From: an uncultured Oscillospiraceae bacterium
GTDB lineage: Bacteria > Bacillota > Clostridia > Oscillospirales > Oscillospiraceae
Direction: 5' to 3'
DNA: 39,847 bases
Assembly (NCBI GenBank): GCA_934590355.1
Contig: CAKTOX010000017.1
Location: forward strand, 1 to 39,847
Under the pieces are notes generated by a model, which worked only from the letters and a program-made list of their open reading frames with translations, did no database searches and was not told where the DNA came from. Of the stretch, positions 39,167-39,847 are shown piece by piece (the stretch's first letter is position 1; every line of letters begins with the position of its first letter). The position numbers and the translations under genes were made by a program.

Positions 39167-39760
39167 ATGATTATCACGATCGGCAGACAGCATGGTTCAA
39201 GCGGCAGAGAAATTGCAAGACTTCTTGCGCAGAAGCTCAATGTCAAGTGCTATGACAAGGAGATCGTCGATGAGGCGGCAAAGCATTCCGACTTCAGCCG
39301 CGATCTGATCAATGCATACGACGAAAAGGGTATGTCGGCATTCCTGCTGCACGCGGGCGGCTATGGTCTTAATGAGAATTTCCGTCTCAACATGGAGGTC
39401 GTTTCCGCTCAGTTCGATGCGATCCGCGACATCGCCTCGAAGGAAGATTGTGTGTTCGTCGGCAGATGCGCCGACTATGTCCTCAACGACAGAGAGGACC
39501 TTGTGAACATCTTCATCCTCGGCGACATGGACGAGCGCATCAAGTGCCTCGAGAAACGTCAGGGTCTTGATGAGGCAACCGCACGCAAGAAGATCAAAGA
39601 GGTCGATAAGGATCGCGCCAGCTTTTATAAGTATTACAGCGATCAGGTCTGGGGCGATGCACGCAACCATGATCTGTGCATAAACAGCTCCAAGCTCGGT
39701 GTTGAAGGCACCGTGGATACCATTATGGCATACCTCAAAGCCCGCGGTTTCGTGAAGTGA
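39167..39760 (+). CDS. Cytidylate-kinase-like family protein
   Basis: 197-aa P-loop kinase-like protein. The N-terminus IITIGRQHGSSGREIARLLA carries a variant P-loop (G-R-Q-H-G-S-S-G-R), followed by YDKEIVDEAAK and VFVGRCADYVLND, all typical of the cytidylate-kinase-2 family that is separate from Cmk. A substrate has not been defined for this family; nucleotide monophosphates are the default guess. ATG 39167 follows GGAGGCGTTAAAT, while the in-frame ATG 5 codons upstream contains that ribosome site. Single gene, ending at a clear terminator. Confidence 0.9.
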   Translation: MIITIGRQHGSSGREIARLLAQKLNVKCYDKEIVDEAAKHSDFSRDLINAYDEKGMSAFLLHAGGYGLNENFRLNMEVVSAQFDAIRDIASKEDCVFVGRCADYVLNDREDLVNIFILGDMDERIKCLEKRQGLDEATARKKIKEVDKDRASFYKYYSDQVWGDARNHDLCINSSKLGVEGTVDTIMAYLKARGFVK

Positions 39761-39776
39761 GCTGAAAAGTGAAATC

Positions 39777-39802
39777 AAAACCTCCGGCTAAGCCGGAGGT
39801 TT
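39777..39802 (+). terminator. Terminator of the cytidylate-kinase-like gene
   Basis: AAACCTCCGGC-taa-GCCGGAGGTTT perfect 11-bp stem, 17 bp after the stop. Confidence 0.8.
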
Positions 39803-39805
39803 GCA

Positions 39806-39847
39806 TAAGCCCTATAAGGGCATGATACTGGCAGCCCCAAAGGGGCT
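39806..39847. repeat. Two further small hairpins at the window edge
   Basis: AGCCCT-ATA-AGGGC (about 39808-39821) and AGCCCC-AAA-GGGGCT (39833-39847) follow the terminator. They may belong to an intergenic repeat or to the terminator of a gene beyond the edge. Confidence 0.5.

Noticed and set aside
39806..39847. Attachment site or origin at the window edge
   Set aside because: Only short hairpins are visible before the sequence ends; no repeats of known type can be shown.

Overview
The window looks like a chromosomal segment of a Gram-positive, probably anaerobic, gut-type Clostridia (Oscillospirales / Oscillospiraceae-like; inferred from gene content, not proven). Pointers are class III fructose-bisphosphatase, phosphotransacetylase, SLH-domain surface protein, DUF1275/YoaK, YugP, RibU under an FMN riboswitch, DUF512 next to Der, DUF5685 and a PRK06851-type ATPase. 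The DNA is GC-rich, promoters are sigma-A-like (TTGACA / 16-18 bp / TATAAT), Shine-Dalgarno sites are strong, and AUA isoleucine codons are common despite the GC content. I see no rRNA, CRISPR array, insertion sequence, integrase or phage module.

Layout. 1-5.6 kb: end of an unidentified gene, pta (-), a divergent XRE regulator translationally coupled to lepA (+), and class III fbp (-). 5.6-9.2 kb: VTT/TVP38 membrane protein (+), YoaK-family membrane protein (-), and an SLH surface protein with an isochorismatase-like hydrolase (-). 9.2-12.1 kb: a three-gene operon of two multi-pass membrane proteins (the first DUF5058) and a membrane-anchored M20 peptidase. 12.1-12.4 kb: a gene-free, hairpin-rich block between two identical terminators. 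12.4-16.5 kb: MarR regulator plus a heterodimeric ABC exporter (-). 16.6-20.3 kb: a 123-aa membrane protein with two H-x13-H pairs, a NagD-like phosphatase, a MaoC hydratase, an EamA half-size transporter, a low-GC GNAT acetyltransferase, and tRNA-Ser(GGA).

20.4-26.8 kb (+): sugar nucleotidyltransferase with an unusual tail, LUD protein, YugP metallopeptidase, cupin, then TetR, cardiolipin synthase and a second phospholipase-D-type protein. 26.9-31.0 kb (-): yceD-rpmF-DUF512-der-plsY-like; the last gene has lost residues of the PlsY active-site motifs. 31.1-34.3 kb (+): PepSY protein, lipoprotein, zinc-ribbon membrane protein, DUF5685 and a Cys-tailed J-domain protein. 34.4-39.8 kb: PRK06851-like ATPase (-), HAD phosphatase (+), SLOG/DUF1273 protein (-), FMN riboswitch and ribU (+), a SpoVB/MurJ-like flippase (-), and a cytidylate-kinase-like protein (+).

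Most is housekeeping. The best candidates for undescribed biology are the DUF5058/membrane protein/M20 operon, the zinc-ribbon/DUF5685/J-protein cluster (DUF5685 carries DDxxD-like acidic motifs), the tiny cytochrome-b-like protein, and the PlsY homologue with lost motifs at the usual plsY position beside der.
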